Source: Muricoccus nepalensis (lineage in GTDB: Bacteria; Pseudomonadota; Alphaproteobacteria; Acetobacterales; Acetobacteraceae). Taken from it: DNA of 64,000 bases. The stretch is taken from contig NZ_RCZP01000013.1 in the NCBI RefSeq assembly GCF_006438825.1, forward strand, positions 59,180-123,179. The letters are read 5' to 3'. The notes below the pieces were generated by a model. The model had not been told where the DNA came from. It saw nothing but the letters and a program-made list of their open reading frames with translations, and searched no databases. The translations under genes were made by a program, and so were the position numbers. This document shows, one piece after another, positions 63,708 through 64,000 of the stretch; within the stretch, counting starts at the first letter, position 1, and the number at the start of each line of letters is the position of its first letter.

Positions 63708-64000
63708 TGTTTGATCCCAGGGTTTGATGGTGCAGTCTTCTCCCCTGAGCGGAAGGACGCACTATGGGCCAGGTTCTCCATGGCAGCGCCACAACGACGG
63801 AGGCAATCCGTCGAGCGATACAGCATAGTCAAGAGAGCCTGAGAGGGCTGGCCAAGCGCTATGGAGTGAACCCGAAAACGGTCGCCAAGTGGAAGGCGCG
63901 TGGGTCTGTCACCGATCTGCCGACTGGCCCGAAGGAGCCAAAGTCCACGGTTCTCTCGGTCGAGGAGGAGGCGATCATCGTCGCCTTCCGCCGGCACACC
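63708..64000 (+). mobile_element. IS481-family insertion sequence, left part
   Basis: The IS begins with TGTTTGATCCCAGGGTTTG just after CTAG (63703-63706), which fits the CTAG target preference known for IS481 relatives. It runs off the window, so the right end and the target duplication cannot be checked. Confidence 0.65.
63764..64000 (+). CDS. IS481-type transposase, N-terminal part
   Basis: 79 codons are visible from ATG 63764. An N-terminal helix-turn-helix (TEAIRRAIQHSQESLRGLAK, YGVNPKTVAKWKAR) is followed by LSVEEEAIIVAFRRHT. This is the start of IS481-family transposases; the DDE catalytic core lies outside the window. The reading frame is intact to the window edge. Confidence 0.8.
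   Translation, partial: MGQVLHGSATTTEAIRRAIQHSQESLRGLAKRYGVNPKTVAKWKARGSVTDLPTGPKEPKSTVLSVEEEAIIVAFRRHT

Noticed and set aside
1..64000. CRISPR array or recognisable defence operon
   Set aside because: No spaced short direct repeats and no cas genes were seen; the RecD-like helicase and J protein alone do not define a known defence system.

Overview
The window reads as a chromosomal segment of a high-GC alphaproteobacterium, most likely a Roseomonas-like member of the Acetobacteraceae. This assignment is inferred from base composition and gene order: dgt divergent from an IscA/ErpA gene and xth, and argS-SPOR-nagZ-M50-scpA-scpB-tatB-tatC-serS in one run. No taxonomic marker such as rRNA is present. 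From about 9.55 kb to 63.7 kb the DNA is very GC-rich, compact chromosome-type sequence. Many neighbouring genes are coupled by ATGA, GTGA or TTGA overlaps.

Region 1 (1-9.55 kb) has visibly lower GC and is a mobile element read leftwards. Three tyrosine recombinases of 378, 526 and 667 aa overlap one another. They are followed by two small helical or coiled-coil proteins, a RecD/TraA-type helicase and a zinc-finger/J-domain protein. The gene order resembles a Tn554-like tnpA-tnpB-tnpC module with an extra large recombinase. The element ends just beyond the 3' end of ssb in an AT-richer stretch with recombinase-type inverted and direct repeats. The far left holds a decayed TPR gene. This element is the best candidate in the window for something little described.

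Region 2 (9.55-20.3 kb): ssb and uvrA diverge around an alphaproteobacterial LexA box (GAAC-N7-GAAC). Then come a membrane protein, a squalene/phytoene synthase homologue, Fe/Mn-SOD, YajC, a DUF815 ATPase coupled to a metallo-hydrolase, a frameshifted GNAT gene, DUF192 and PrpB.

Region 3 (20.4-30.6 kb): a coxG-coxD-coxE-xdhC-xdhC-(molybdopterin-binding/MobA fusion) maturation operon without the CO-dehydrogenase structural genes. It runs on into small proteins, an MFS exporter, a Gfo/Idh/MocA oxidoreductase, RidA and a secreted CHAP protein.

Region 4 (30.6-41.4 kb): PleD, a VOC protein, a serine/alanine-glyoxylate aminotransferase, a cyanuric-acid-hydrolase/barbiturase-family amidohydrolase and a large FAD/Fe-S oxidase. 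The last two genes share a conserved upstream element. Two tandem OmpA-type proteins follow. They have nearly identical 3' halves, and the first lacks a canonical start codon.

Region 5 (41.4-52.1 kb): an SbmA/YddA-like ABC transporter, bacterioferritin and its ferredoxin, RecQ, CydDC, a PuuE-like deacetylase, glutathione-dependent formaldehyde dehydrogenase, a thioesterase and tRNA-Arg.

Region 6 (52.1-64 kb): an NDUFS4-type complex I subunit between two tRNAs, then serS, tatC, tatB, scpB, scpA, an M50 protease, nagZ, a SPOR protein, argS and dgt on the minus strand. ErpA/IscA and xth lie on the plus strand. An IS481-type insertion sequence abuts the xth stop codon and runs off the window end.
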